Source of the DNA: an uncultured Microbacterium sp.
GTDB lineage: Bacteria; Actinomycetota; Actinomycetes; Actinomycetales; Microbacteriaceae
Length of the DNA stretch: 64,000 bases
NCBI RefSeq assembly: GCF_947488465.1
Contig: NZ_CANKZA010000001.1
Span: 248,001-312,000 of the forward strand
Reading direction: 5' to 3'
The notes below the pieces were generated by a model. It saw only the letters and a program-made list of their open reading frames with translations. It made no database searches and was not told the DNA's origin. Numbering within the stretch: the stretch's first letter is position 1; each line of letters begins with the position of its first letter. A program made the translations under genes and the position numbers. Below are positions 34,701 to 42,511 of the stretch, in pieces.

Positions 34701-35061
34701 TCCCGATGCCGACGCACATGCACTCGACGATCTCAAGGCTCGATTCCTCGCCTCAGAGTGGGCGACGCTCGCCCCGATCGAGGTGGAGGTCGAGATCGAC
34801 GTCGCACTCGACGATCTTCTCGACGACGGGCGCCCGCACGTCGCCATCTGCAAGCTCGATGCCGTTTACCGGCGGGGGGAGCGGATCGAGATCGTCGACT
34901 GGAAGACCGGGCGCCCGCCGCGAACGGCCCGCGAACGGGAGGATCGCCTCCTGCAGCTGCGCCTGTATCGTCGCGCCTATCACGAGCGCAGCGGAGTTCC
35001 GCGTGAGCAGATCGACGTGGTGCTCTACTACGTCGCGGACGACGTCATCATTCGCGACTGA
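31753..35061 (+). CDS. adnB: Helicase-nuclease AdnB
   Basis: Partner of AdnA and, by family knowledge, the main translocase. 1102 residues: Q motif FPPTAEQSAVI, Walker A VVAGAGSGKTETM near 43-55, LTFTRKAAGEL, Walker B VVLLDEYQDTSVVQ near 327-340, GDPHQSIYGWRGA, and motif V/VI LLTIHGSKGLEWDAV and RRLAYVAVTRARDHL. The C-terminal nuclease has TRLGTLFHAWVE (here RLGTLFHAWVE), KLDAVYRRGERIEIVDWKTG and LQLRLYRRAYHE. The start ATG overlaps the adnA stop (ATGA); the frame extends upstream inside adnA but is antisense-like noise there. Only 7 bases separate it from the converging phosphotransferase gene. Confidence 0.94.
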   Translation: MTTAQTTTLISPEAIAAALGQFPPTAEQSAVIAAPLTPALVVAGAGSGKTETMSGRVVWLVANGLVRRDEVLGLTFTRKAAGELAERIQRRLNRLAEFEQRGLLPVIEQGYRDGRLDMFGRIEREMTGVAADVARRAALDALAEGRAPHPADPDALLHRPTVATYNSFADQLVRENAVRIGRDAESVILSESAAWLLMRSVVHSSDDPRLETITYRPSTIIDAALRIARDGVDNLADLDEIAALPSRLAQVRERPSTRKGTTVYADVEKALVAVGGLEVLTTLAREYNAQKRRRGVIDFSDQVAGALQIVRAHPAVAVEVRERYRVVLLDEYQDTSVVQSDLLAALFADSAVMAVGDPHQSIYGWRGASAGNLGGFAGAFAASGVAENFSLVTSWRNSGRVLGAANAVLAPLAPRAPVRVDALRPRPAAPAGDVTVTFESDVDGEAERVAEWFAEVRTERARGGAPTTGAILFRAKKHMVRFADALARRGIPHRILGLGGLLSTPEVVDVVAALRVSSDPRAGSALIRLLSGPRWGIGLPDLRALAALARRIGRSDATLHTLDADVLAHLRSAGEDSASLVDALDFVGRQSDDHGWLTEFTAGARARLREAAAVFAGLRRAAGIPVPDLVRLIEVELRLDIELAANDARGPARVAGDQLRAFVDELHGFLAADESGSLPAVLAWLDRAERMDEFAPRTEPPEDDVVQLLTIHGSKGLEWDAVAVVRVVEDELPAKPREGLGWLRFGVLPYPFRGDRAWLPRLAWEEDEAPTQQDLRAALADFATALKDRQLDEERRLAYVAVTRARDHLLLSGSAWAGTKTPRGPSPFLVEVAEALALPLDVADTGEDPYLDQSRLLSWPIDPLGARRAAVTAAAARVRAAAEGPPAPASRDLILLLAERAERATGVRAVAPVRVPASRYKDFVSDYAGTVQAIARPLPERPYRQTRLGTLFHAWVEERSGLTGAGTSADDALWEIDEDQAGGPDADAHALDDLKARFLASEWATLAPIEVEVEIDVALDDLLDDGRPHVAICKLDAVYRRGERIEIVDWKTGRPPRTAREREDRLLQLRLYRRAYHERSGVPREQIDVVLYYVADDVIIRD

Positions 35062-35068
35062 GGCGCGC

Positions 35069-36307
35069 TCAGGCGGAGTCGGTCCAGCGCCGGAGCGCGT
35101 TGCGGGCAGCGGCGTCGGGGTCGTCATCGGTGTGATCGTCGCTTGCGTCGCGCACGGCGGCAAGGTCGCCGCTGTCGCCGCGCAGCGGCGCCCAGTCCGA
35201 CATGTCGATCGGTGTGGTGGGGATACCCGCAGCATCCAGCTCTTCCGCGCTGAACGACGCGAGCGACTCTGCGTCGAACGCGTCGGTCTCCATCGAGATA
35301 TGTCCGAGGTCACCCGTCGTCGCGGGAACCCGACCGAGAACCGCGATCGCGTCGTCGACCGAGACGGTCTCGTGCGCGAGCGGCGGTTCGTCCTGGACAC
35401 TTTCGTCCAGCGCCGTCAGCAACGCGACCGCGTCGGCGACGACCGATTCCGCGCCGGCAGAGTGTCCGTGGACGAGCCACTTCGCGAACTCCAGCTCGGC
35501 ATGCAGGCGGGCCCGCGCCACGAGCAGTCCATCGGGCGCGCGGTGCGACAGGCGGGTGTACGTGTCGACGACATCCCCGCGGGCATCGGGCGCCGAGGAC
35601 GTCCAGCGCAGATCGACTGCGGGGTCGCCCACGCTCAGCCCGCCCCAGGAGAGCAGTCCGGTCACGTGCGGTGCGCCGTCGTCATCGTCTTGCAGGACGA
35701 AGGATGCCGGGTCGACCCCGCCGAGGGTGACGGTCGTCTCGAACCGCCAGAGCGCTTCGGATCCGAGTGCCGTACTCCAACGGCGGAGCAGTCCGAAGGG
35801 GAGATGTCCGGTCGCCTCGGCGCGGTCGAGGAGCCGTTCGGCGTCATCGCGTACCTGGGCGGCGGTCTGAACGGGAAGCCCCGCATCGCGGATGACCGTC
35901 ACCGGCAGGTCGTGGACGCGCGCGATCGCCGCGGCAAGTGCGGTCGCGACGCCGGCGCCGGCGGGCACGTGCATCGCGTCGACGCGATAGCCGGGGAGGA
36001 GAGTCTGGACGACCGCATGTACGCCGTCGACAGCGGTCTCGCCGAGCACGTCGGGCGCGCCGAAGGGAAGCACGCCGCGCACGCCAGCGGTGAGCGCCTT
36101 CAGCGCGTGGGCCTCGGCGCGAAGCGCGACATCGGCGTCTCGGTCGGTGGGGACGCGCACGACGACGCGTCGTCCGTCGTCGAGCGTCGCGATCGCGCTG
36201 TCGTAGCGACCGGTCGTGCCCTCGGTCAGCGGACCGACGCCGACCACGGTCGCGCGGGGCAGAGCGGATGTCACCGACGCGGCTAGAGTGAGGGGTGAGC
36301 GTGCCAT
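35069..36307 (-). CDS. Phosphotransferase-fold protein with degenerate active site
   Basis: 412 residues with an aminoglycoside/macrolide phosphotransferase-like fold: N-lobe DGRRVVVRVPTDRDADVALRAEAHALKAL near 44-72 in two runs, linker VVQTLLPGYRVD, and C-lobe VGDPAVDLRW near 227-235. The catalytic HxDxxxxN motif expected near 195 reads TLGGVDPASFV, and the metal-binding Asp of the DWG-type motif is Ser (LLSWGGLSVGDP, near 218-229). Both key acidic residues thus look lost. A 150-residue acidic extension follows. The start at 36307 (MARSPLTLA) has TACCCT 6 bases upstream. The gene lies between adnB and nudC, a slot that related genomes fill with this family. Confidence 0.8.
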   Translation of the reverse strand: MARSPLTLAASVTSALPRATVVGVGPLTEGTTGRYDSAIATLDDGRRVVVRVPTDRDADVALRAEAHALKALTAGVRGVLPFGAPDVLGETAVDGVHAVVQTLLPGYRVDAMHVPAGAGVATALAAAIARVHDLPVTVIRDAGLPVQTAAQVRDDAERLLDRAEATGHLPFGLLRRWSTALGSEALWRFETTVTLGGVDPASFVLQDDDDGAPHVTGLLSWGGLSVGDPAVDLRWTSSAPDARGDVVDTYTRLSHRAPDGLLVARARLHAELEFAKWLVHGHSAGAESVVADAVALLTALDESVQDEPPLAHETVSVDDAIAVLGRVPATTGDLGHISMETDAFDAESLASFSAEELDAAGIPTTPIDMSDWAPLRGDSGDLAAVRDASDDHTDDDPDAAARNALRRWTDSA

Positions 36308-36313
36308 GACCCC

Positions 36314-36319
36314 AGGGTA
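36314..36319 (-). promoter_or_regulatory. Leaderless -10 box of the phosphotransferase-like gene
   Basis: TACCCT on the minus strand, 6 bases before the ATG at 36307. Confidence 0.55.
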
Positions 36320-36389
36320 GGCGCGCGGCGGCGTGAAGTATCCGTGCCACGCCCGGCATTCGCACCGTGCCTGGTGAGAGAGGTTCGCG

Positions 36390-37310
36390 ATGACACCCCC
36401 GGACGATCTCCGACTTCCGGCGTTAGCGCGCGCGACGATTGATCGGGCAGCCGACGAACGCACGCACGAAGGCCTCCTGGAAGCGTTGCGGGCCGATCCG
36501 ACGACGCGAGTCGTTGCGTTGCACGGCGACCAGGCCCCGCTGCAGCCCGGCGGGGGCGCGTCGGCACTCTTGCTGGTTTCTCCGTCGGTGATCGCGGACG
36601 GGGCGCAGTGGGCGTTCTTGGGTCGCGATGACGATGGCTCCGCGCGACTCGTGGCCGCCGTCGCGGCCGCAACCGAACGCCCCGTCGATGCCGAGGACTG
36701 GGGAAGTCTGCGGGTCGTCGGTGGTGAGCTCTCACCAGTCGAATCGGGCCTTCTGGTGGAGGCCGTCGCGCTCGGCCGCTGGTTGCTCGACGCTCCGTTC
36801 TGCCCCGCGTGCGGCGGACGCACGATCATCCGCACGGCGGGCTGGTCTCGGAGCTGTCCCGACTGCGGGCGCGCCCACTTCCCACGCACCGACCCGGCCG
36901 TCATCGTCGCGGTCGCCTCAGCCGACGGCTCCCGACTGCTCCTCGGGAAGAACGCGATGTGGAAGGACCGCAACGTCTATTCGACGTTCGCGGGTTTCGT
37001 GGAAGCCGGAGAGTCCGCCGAAGCGACGATCATCCGCGAGGTGCATGAAGAGGCCGGCGTCACGGTCGACGGCATCCGCTACCGGGGGTCGCAGGCCTGG
37101 CCGTACCCGCGCTCGCTCATGTTGGGCTTCCACGCGTCCGCGGTCGACGATGCGGCGGCCCGTCCCGACGGAGAGGAAATCGTCGACGTTCGGTGGTTCT
37201 CGCGCACCGAGCTCACGGCGGCCCTGGCCGGAGAGGCCGACTTCGCGTTGCCCGGGACGGCATCCATCGCCCGTCGACTCATCCTCGACTGGGTGGAGTA
37301 CCCGGCGTGA
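36390..37310 (+). CDS. nudC: NAD(+) diphosphatase NudC
   Basis: Nudix hydrolase of 306 residues that cleaves NAD(H) to NMN(H) and AMP and, in other bacteria, removes NAD caps from RNA. A zinc ribbon is formed by CPACGG and CPDCGRAHFPRTDP near 138-160. The Nudix box GFVEAGESAEATIIREVHEE with AGV following matches GX5EX7REUXEEXGU exactly (near 204-226). The NADH-pyrophosphatase signature is SQAWPYPRS 11 residues later. GAGAGAGG precedes the ATG. uvrD2 begins in its stop codon, the same order as Rv3199c-Rv3198c. Confidence 0.95.
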   Translation: MTPPDDLRLPALARATIDRAADERTHEGLLEALRADPTTRVVALHGDQAPLQPGGGASALLLVSPSVIADGAQWAFLGRDDDGSARLVAAVAAATERPVDAEDWGSLRVVGGELSPVESGLLVEAVALGRWLLDAPFCPACGGRTIIRTAGWSRSCPDCGRAHFPRTDPAVIVAVASADGSRLLLGKNAMWKDRNVYSTFAGFVEAGESAEATIIREVHEEAGVTVDGIRYRGSQAWPYPRSLMLGFHASAVDDAAARPDGEEIVDVRWFSRTELTAALAGEADFALPGTASIARRLILDWVEYPA

Positions 37311-39037
37311 ACGATCGCGCGCTCGCGGGTCTGGATGACCAGCAGCGCGAGGCAGCGTCGCTGCTCCGCGGGCCGGTCTGTGTGCTCGCGGGTGCCGGCA
37401 CCGGCAAGACCCGGGTCATCACCCACCGCATCGCGCACGGCGTCGACACCGGCGCGTACTCCCCGGGTCGTGTCATGGCGGTCACCTTCACGACCAAGGC
37501 CGCTGGTGAAATGCGCGGTCGCCTCCGCGCGCTCGGGGTCGACGGCGTCGCCGCCCGCACGTTTCACGCGACGGCGCTGGCACAACTGAACTTCTTCTGG
37601 CCGCAGTTGGCGGGCGATGTGGCCCCCGCCATCATCGACAACAAGGTACGGGTGCTCGGGCAGGCCGCCGACAGTCTGGGACTGCGGCTCGATGCTCCGA
37701 CACTGCGCGATGTGGCCGGGCGCATCGAGGCACGGAAAGTCCGGATGCTCTCGATCGAGCGCGACGCCGCCGCGCATCCGACGGGACTTCCCGGCCTGGA
37801 CGTGCAGGCCCTCGTCGACCTCCAGGGAGCGTACGAGAAGGTCAAGGACGAGCGGCGTCAACTCGACTTCGAAGACGTGCTGCTGGCGTGCGCGGGAATG
37901 GTGGAGGCCGAGCCTCGCGTGGCGGCGGCGGTGCACGAGCAGTACCGGCACCTGACGGTCGATGAGTACCAGGACGTCTCGCCGGTGCAGGCGCGCCTGC
38001 TCGACCTGTGGCTGGGAGACCGACAGGATCTCTGTGTCGTCGGCGACGCGAGCCAGACGATCTACTCTTTCGCGGGGGCCGATCCGCGGTACCTGCTCGA
38101 TTTCGCCGACCGGTACGACAACGCGCAGATCGTGCGCCTCGAACGCAACTACCGGTCGGATGCTGCGGTGCTCGCCGTCGCCAACGAGCTCATGCGGGGG
38201 CGCCCCGGTGCGCTCGTGCTCGAGCCCTCCGCTCTCCCTGACGGTTCGCGCGGCCCGTCACCGCAGCCGAGCGTCACGGCCTACCCGGACGACACGGCCG
38301 AAGCGGAGGGGGTTGCGGCCCTGATTGCCGCACAGCTGAGTTCCGGGACACGCGCGCAGGACATCGCGGTTCTGTACCGCGCCAATGCGCAGTCCGCACC
38401 GCTCTTGGCGGCGCTGGCGGTACGCGGGATCGCGGCGTCGGTTCTCGGAGGCAAGCGGTTCTTCGACCTTCCCGAGGTGCGGCAGGCGGTCATGGCGTTG
38501 CGGGGTGCATCGGTAGCTCCGTTGGAGACGACCTTCGTGGCGGCTGTCCGAGATGTGCTGCGTTCCCTGGGGCTCACGGATGAACCGCCGCCGGCCGGTG
38601 GCGCTCTCCGGGATGCGTGGGAAGCGCGTGCGGCAGTCTTGCGCCTCGCGGAGGAGGCGCCGGCGGGCACGTCCCTGCGCGTCTTCACAGACGAACTGCT
38701 CGCTCGCGCGAAAAGCCAGCACGAGCCGACGCTGCGCACCGTGACGCTCGCGACGCTGCACGCGGCCAAGGGCCTCGAATGGGAGCACGTCCACCTCGTC
38801 GGCATGAGCGAGGGTTTGCTGCCGATCTCGTACGCGACGACGTTCGAACAGGTCGATGAGGAACGGCGTCTCGCCTACGTGGGCATCACGCGGGCCGGTC
38901 GCACGTTGTCGCTGTCGTGGTCGCAGGCGAGTGGAACTCGACCTCGCCAGATGTCGCGATTCCTTCAGGAGATCGGCACCAGCACGTTGCGTGCGTCCGG
39001 TGCCCGTGCCAGCTCCGGCGGACGTTCGCGGCGCTGA
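37307..39037 (+). CDS. uvrD2: ATP-dependent DNA helicase UvrD2, short form
   Basis: Superfamily 1A helicase of 576 residues: Q motif LDDQQREAA, Walker A VLAGAGTGKTRVITHRIA near 26-43, TFTTKAAGEM, motif II TVDEYQDVSPVQ near 220, GDASQTIYSFAGADP, RNYRSDA, motif V TLHAAKGLEWEHV and motif VI ERRLAYVGITRA. It matches actinobacterial UvrD2 but ends 50 residues after motif VI, at SGGRSRR. The C-terminal HRDC domain of mycobacterial UvrD2 (about 700 residues) is therefore missing. The start is GTG at 37307 in a GTGA junction with nudC. The last 152 bases overlap the converging gene. Confidence 0.92.
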   Translation: MNDRALAGLDDQQREAASLLRGPVCVLAGAGTGKTRVITHRIAHGVDTGAYSPGRVMAVTFTTKAAGEMRGRLRALGVDGVAARTFHATALAQLNFFWPQLAGDVAPAIIDNKVRVLGQAADSLGLRLDAPTLRDVAGRIEARKVRMLSIERDAAAHPTGLPGLDVQALVDLQGAYEKVKDERRQLDFEDVLLACAGMVEAEPRVAAAVHEQYRHLTVDEYQDVSPVQARLLDLWLGDRQDLCVVGDASQTIYSFAGADPRYLLDFADRYDNAQIVRLERNYRSDAAVLAVANELMRGRPGALVLEPSALPDGSRGPSPQPSVTAYPDDTAEAEGVAALIAAQLSSGTRAQDIAVLYRANAQSAPLLAALAVRGIAASVLGGKRFFDLPEVRQAVMALRGASVAPLETTFVAAVRDVLRSLGLTDEPPPAGGALRDAWEARAAVLRLAEEAPAGTSLRVFTDELLARAKSQHEPTLRTVTLATLHAAKGLEWEHVHLVGMSEGLLPISYATTFEQVDEERRLAYVGITRAGRTLSLSWSQASGTRPRQMSRFLQEIGTSTLRASGARASSGGRSRR

Positions 39038-39737
39038 CGGTGACTGACGCCGTCTGCGGCGCAGCCGGGGCCAGCAGGCGTCCCGCCAGGATGCCGGCCT
39101 CCCACAGCAGCGCCTGGTCGGTGCGCACGGGACCACGTTCGAGCATTTGCGCCGCCAGCAGGGGCCAACTGGGGTCGGCGTCACGTCGATGCGCGTGGGC
39201 ACACGCCAGACATGGGGTGACGCCGGGGATCACGAAGGGTCCGACCGTGACGCGGTCGCCGGCGAGCTCGAGGGGAAGGTGCGGTACATCGCGGGCCATC
39301 AGTGTGGCGGCGCGGCGCGGGTCGACCAGGCGGTAGGCCACGAGAATCACCGGCACCGCCGGATCCGGCTCCGGCTCCGCCCATCGCGTCGTGGCCACGA
39401 CCTCCACCCCGCCGACGTCGAGAGCTCCGGCGAGCGCCGCGGCGTCGGCCGCATCGACGTCAGCGGGGAGTTCCACGCGCACCCGCAGACGCGGCCGCGC
39501 GCCCGCTATCAGTGCGGGGGAGATGCGGGCAACGAACGCGGCCGCGGCGTCGGCGGGAGCCCCGGCGACCGTGGCCAGCGGGAGGAGCATCGCATCGGGG
39601 ATGCCGTCGTGCAGAGCCGAGAGCAGACTCTCCTGCCAGGGCGTGACATCGTCCACACGGATGCCGGGTTCGGCCCCCAGCTGCAGGCTCGACGGCGTGC
39701 GCCAGAGCGGTGCGTGCGAGGGAGCCAGCCGGAGCAT
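38886..39737 (-). CDS. TOMM-type leader-peptide-binding / E1-like protein (orphan)
   Basis: 283 residues resembling the ocin-ThiF-like or cyclodehydratase-associated proteins that bind leader peptides in thiazole/oxazole-modified RiPP pathways. Features: PSSLQLGAEPGIRVDDVTP near 16-34 (family-typical LQLG start), ITPCLACAHAHR-like segment VTPCLACAHAHRRDADPSWP near 177-196, and near-terminal HGHRTHATCWCRS. The CxxC and CxC cysteines fit the structural zinc of the family. No precursor peptide, YcaO or dehydrogenase gene is nearby. CACAAT lies 6 bases before the ATG. The last 152 bases overlap uvrD2 on the opposite strand; the conserved part ends shortly after CWC, inside the overlap. Confidence 0.72.
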   Translation of the reverse strand: MLRLAPSHAPLWRTPSSLQLGAEPGIRVDDVTPWQESLLSALHDGIPDAMLLPLATVAGAPADAAAAFVARISPALIAGARPRLRVRVELPADVDAADAAALAGALDVGGVEVVATTRWAEPEPDPAVPVILVAYRLVDPRRAATLMARDVPHLPLELAGDRVTVGPFVIPGVTPCLACAHAHRRDADPSWPLLAAQMLERGPVRTDQALLWEAGILAGRLLAPAAPQTASVTVSAANVRRSWHGHRTHATCWCRSPEGIATSGEVEFHSPATTTATTCDRPA

Positions 39738-39743
39738 GTGCCG

Positions 39744-39749
39744 ATTGTG
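39744..39749 (-). promoter_or_regulatory. Possible leaderless -10 box of the E1-like gene
   Basis: CACAAT on the minus strand, 6 bases before the ATG at 39737; first base deviates. Confidence 0.4.
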
Positions 39750-39797
39750 CCGCGGTTCCCGTCCGCGAGACGCCGACTATCCACAGTCCCCCGGAAC

Positions 39798-41219
39798 TCA
39801 CACCGGACGCGGCTCCTCAGGGCCGTCCGCATCGCCCGGCCCCTCCGACAGCGCCGCCCCGGGGCGTGGGCCGCGATCGGCCTCGTTCAGGAGGGCATCG
39901 AGGGCGTCGTCGAAGGCGTCGCGTTCGGGCTGTTCGCCGCGGGCCCGGGCTTGCAGGCGCGCCACAAGAGCGCCCGGGTCATCGATGTCGGCGGCATCCG
40001 GCATGAGATCGGGGTAGTCCCACAGGCTGTCGCGGTCGGCGGTGCCCACCGCGTCGGTGACGGCGCGCCACATCGCCGCGGCCTCGCGGAGGCGCCTCGG
40101 GCGCAGCTCCAAGCCGACGAGCGATCCCATCGCCTGCTCGGCCGGGCCGCCGACCGCGCGACGACGCCGCACCGCTTCGGCGATCTTCGCCGCCTCCGGG
40201 AGACGTGCGGTCGCATCGGCGGTGACGACGTCCACCCAGCCTTCGATCGTGGCGAGCAGGTTCTCGAGGCGGCTGAGGGCCGCATCCTGCTCCGCCGTGC
40301 GCTGCGGGAGCAGCGCGCCCGACTCGAGCGCTGCGCGCAATTCGTCGGGAGAAGACGGATCGAATCGCGAAGCGAGGTCCTCGAGGGCGCTGGTATCGAC
40401 GTGGATGCCGCGCGCGAATTCCGTCACCTGCGAGATCACGTGCAGGCGCAGCCACCGCGCGTGGCGGAACAGGCGGGCGTGGGCGAGTTCGCGCGTCGCG
40501 AGATACAGCGCCAGCTGGTCGCCGTCGACCTCCAGGTCTCGACCGAAATCGGCGAAGTTCTGCGGCAGGATCACGGCTTCGCCGTCCGGCATGATCGGGA
40601 TGCCGACGTCACCGCCGGAGACCACCTCGAGCGACAGTCGGCCGATAACCGCCCCCAGCTGTGCCGCGAACAGAGATCCGCCGATTCGGCGCATGAATTG
40701 CCCGGCACCGGCGATCATGCTCTTCATGTCTTCCGGAGTGTGGTCATCGATCGCGGCGGTCAACGCCCCGGCGATCGAGTCTGCGACAGGCTCCGCCAGC
40801 TCCTGCCACACCGGCAGGGTCGCCTCGACCCATTGGCCGCGCGTGATGGCGCGCGGCGGCTGGGGCAGGTCGGAGATCGTGGTCGCCTCGCTCAGCCAGA
40901 GGGTCGCGAGGCTGAAGGCCTGATCGAAGTCCTGGCGATTGCCGGACGTGATGCCCAGCCCGTCCTTGTTGGCGAGGTGCAGCGCCCCCGTCTTCGCTGC
41001 AGACCAGTCGATACCGCCGTCACCACCGCCGGCGAAGGCCGCCTGCATCTGCTGCATCATCTGCTGAAGCATCGCGGGGTCCACGCCGAGGCCGGACAGC
41101 GCCTCCAGGCGGCTCGCGTCCAGACCCTCGGCACCCCCGCCGAGGAGGTTGCGGAGCATCTCGGCGAACTGGTCTTCGGGAGACTCGCCATCGGGTCGGT
41201 CGAGATTGTCATCAGCCAT
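39798..41219 (-). CDS. DUF2342 zinc-metalloprotease-like protein (zincin_2)
   Basis: 473-residue actinobacterial protein of the family named zinc-dependent metalloprotease or F420-biosynthesis-associated hydrolase. A Met/Gln-rich region (MLQQMMQQMQAAF) near 50-62 is followed by the core: AVIGRLSLEVVSGGDVGIPIM, LYLATRELAHARLFRHARWLR near 235-255, where the ExxH is the presumed metal-binding helix, and LERLEALLATIEGWVDVV-type segment LENLLATIEGWVDVVTADA. Activity is not established by sequence. Ribosome site GAAAGG lies about 8 bases before the ATG and TAGCGT further upstream, so it is leadered. It lies 60 bases upstream of the E1-like gene on the same strand. Confidence 0.88.
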   Translation of the reverse strand: MADDNLDRPDGESPEDQFAEMLRNLLGGGAEGLDASRLEALSGLGVDPAMLQQMMQQMQAAFAGGGDGGIDWSAAKTGALHLANKDGLGITSGNRQDFDQAFSLATLWLSEATTISDLPQPPRAITRGQWVEATLPVWQELAEPVADSIAGALTAAIDDHTPEDMKSMIAGAGQFMRRIGGSLFAAQLGAVIGRLSLEVVSGGDVGIPIMPDGEAVILPQNFADFGRDLEVDGDQLALYLATRELAHARLFRHARWLRLHVISQVTEFARGIHVDTSALEDLASRFDPSSPDELRAALESGALLPQRTAEQDAALSRLENLLATIEGWVDVVTADATARLPEAAKIAEAVRRRRAVGGPAEQAMGSLVGLELRPRRLREAAAMWRAVTDAVGTADRDSLWDYPDLMPDAADIDDPGALVARLQARARGEQPERDAFDDALDALLNEADRGPRPGAALSEGPGDADGPEEPRPV

Positions 41220-41355
41220 ATCAGGCGCCTTTCAGCGGGCAGAACTCGTCGCGCTCTACGCTAGTCGCACGTCCTCTCGCCCTGGCCCGGATCTGGCCTG
41301 ATAGAGGATCTCCCGTGTACGCCGGTCGCGAACGGCCGGCCAGGAAGGCTCCTCC

Positions 41356-42474
41356 GTGGCACTGTTCGACGAGAACACGACGATCGTTCCCGCCCCGCGC
41401 CGGCAGCTTCCCCGGTCGACCGTCGCCGGTATCTGGGCCCTGACGGTCGCCCTCGTCGCGCTGCTGGGCCTGACGTTCCTGCCGAGCTCGTTCGTCATCC
41501 AGCAGCCCGGCCCGGTCTTCAACACGCTCGGCACGGTCGCCACGAGTGGCGGCGAGGAAGTCCCGCTCATCAGTATCGACGGTGCCGAGACGTTCGAGAC
41601 CGCCGGGGCGCTGGATCTTCTGACTGTTCAGGTCGTGGGTAACCGTGACCGCACGCCGTCGTGGTTCGAGCTCGCCCTGGCATGGTTCGATACGTCGCGC
41701 GCGGTGATTCCGCTCGACGATGTCTTTCCCGAGGGACAGAGCACGGATGAGCGCAATGAGGAGAGTGCGGTCATGATGGTCGACTCGCAGAAGGAGGCGA
41801 CTGCTGCCGCGCTCACCGAACTCGGCTACGACGTGAACGCGATGGTGCGGGTCTATTCGCTCACCGAGGACTCGGCCGCGCAGGGAATCCTTGAACCCGA
41901 CGACATCATCCGTGCCGCGAACGGCACTCCGCTGACCGAGACCGAAGAACTGCGCACGATCATCAACGCCGGCGACGGCGCACCGGTCGAGCTGACGGTC
42001 GACCGCGATGGGGAGACAGTGACGGAAACGGTGACGCCGACGCAGTCGACTGTCGACGGCGAGACGGTGTGGCTCGTGGGGATCTCGACGATGCACGACT
42101 ACGACTTCCCGATCGACGTGACCATCCAGCTCGACAACGTCGGCGGACCCAGCGCCGGCCAGATGTTCGCCCTGGGGATCATCGACACCCTCACTCCGGG
42201 GGAGCTCAACGGGGGAGAGAACGTTGCCGGCACCGGCACGATCGATGCCGGCGGCACGATCGGGGCGATCGGCGGTGTCCGGCAGAAGATGTACGGCGCG
42301 GTGGATGCCGGGGCCGACTTCTTCTTGGCACCGGAGAGCAACTGCGGGGAGGTCATCGGTCATATTCCGTCCGGTCTGCAGGTGTTCTCGGTCGCCACGT
42401 TGGATGATTCGCTCGCGGTCCTACGCGCGATCCGCGACGACGGCGATCTCGCTTCCCTGCCCACCTGTCGCTAG
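41356..42474 (+). CDS. Membrane-anchored PDZ / Lon-like Ser-Lys protease (YlbL type)
   Basis: 372 residues: one N-terminal helix (TVAGIWALTVALVALLGLTFL), then extracytoplasmic PDZ domain near 165-225 (SAAQGILEPDDIIRAANGTPLTE), then a Lon S16-like catalytic domain. The catalytic Ser is in GGPSAGQMFALGI near 256 and the Lys in GGVRQKMYGAVDAGAD near 300, so the dyad is intact. The GTG start has AAGG in the leader. UPF0182 follows in the same direction, a standard actinobacterial pairing. Confidence 0.9.
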   Translation: MALFDENTTIVPAPRRQLPRSTVAGIWALTVALVALLGLTFLPSSFVIQQPGPVFNTLGTVATSGGEEVPLISIDGAETFETAGALDLLTVQVVGNRDRTPSWFELALAWFDTSRAVIPLDDVFPEGQSTDERNEESAVMMVDSQKEATAAALTELGYDVNAMVRVYSLTEDSAAQGILEPDDIIRAANGTPLTETEELRTIINAGDGAPVELTVDRDGETVTETVTPTQSTVDGETVWLVGISTMHDYDFPIDVTIQLDNVGGPSAGQMFALGIIDTLTPGELNGGENVAGTGTIDAGGTIGAIGGVRQKMYGAVDAGADFFLAPESNCGEVIGHIPSGLQVFSVATLDDSLAVLRAIRDDGDLASLPTCR

Positions 42475-42499
42475 CGCGTCCGGTCGTACACGGCCCGCT

Positions 42500-42505
42500 T
42501 AGGAT
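42500..42505 (+). promoter_or_regulatory. Leaderless -10 box of the UPF0182 gene
   Basis: TAGGAT, 6 bases before the GTG at 42512. Confidence 0.6.
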
Positions 42506-42511
42506 GGAACA

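Noticed and set aside
35069..36307. Macrolide or aminoglycoside resistance gene
   Set aside because: The catalytic and metal-binding acidic residues are missing and the locus is a conserved housekeeping neighbourhood.
36308..36973. Upstream extension of the phosphotransferase-like gene to 36973
   Set aside because: The extension is antisense to nudC and low complexity. The start at 36307 has a -10 box at leaderless spacing and begins the conserved N-lobe.
39147..41264. A 705-codon plus-strand frame opposite the DUF2342 gene
   Set aside because: Composition is Arg/Gly/Asp-rich with no domain signal, while the minus strand carries a full family match.
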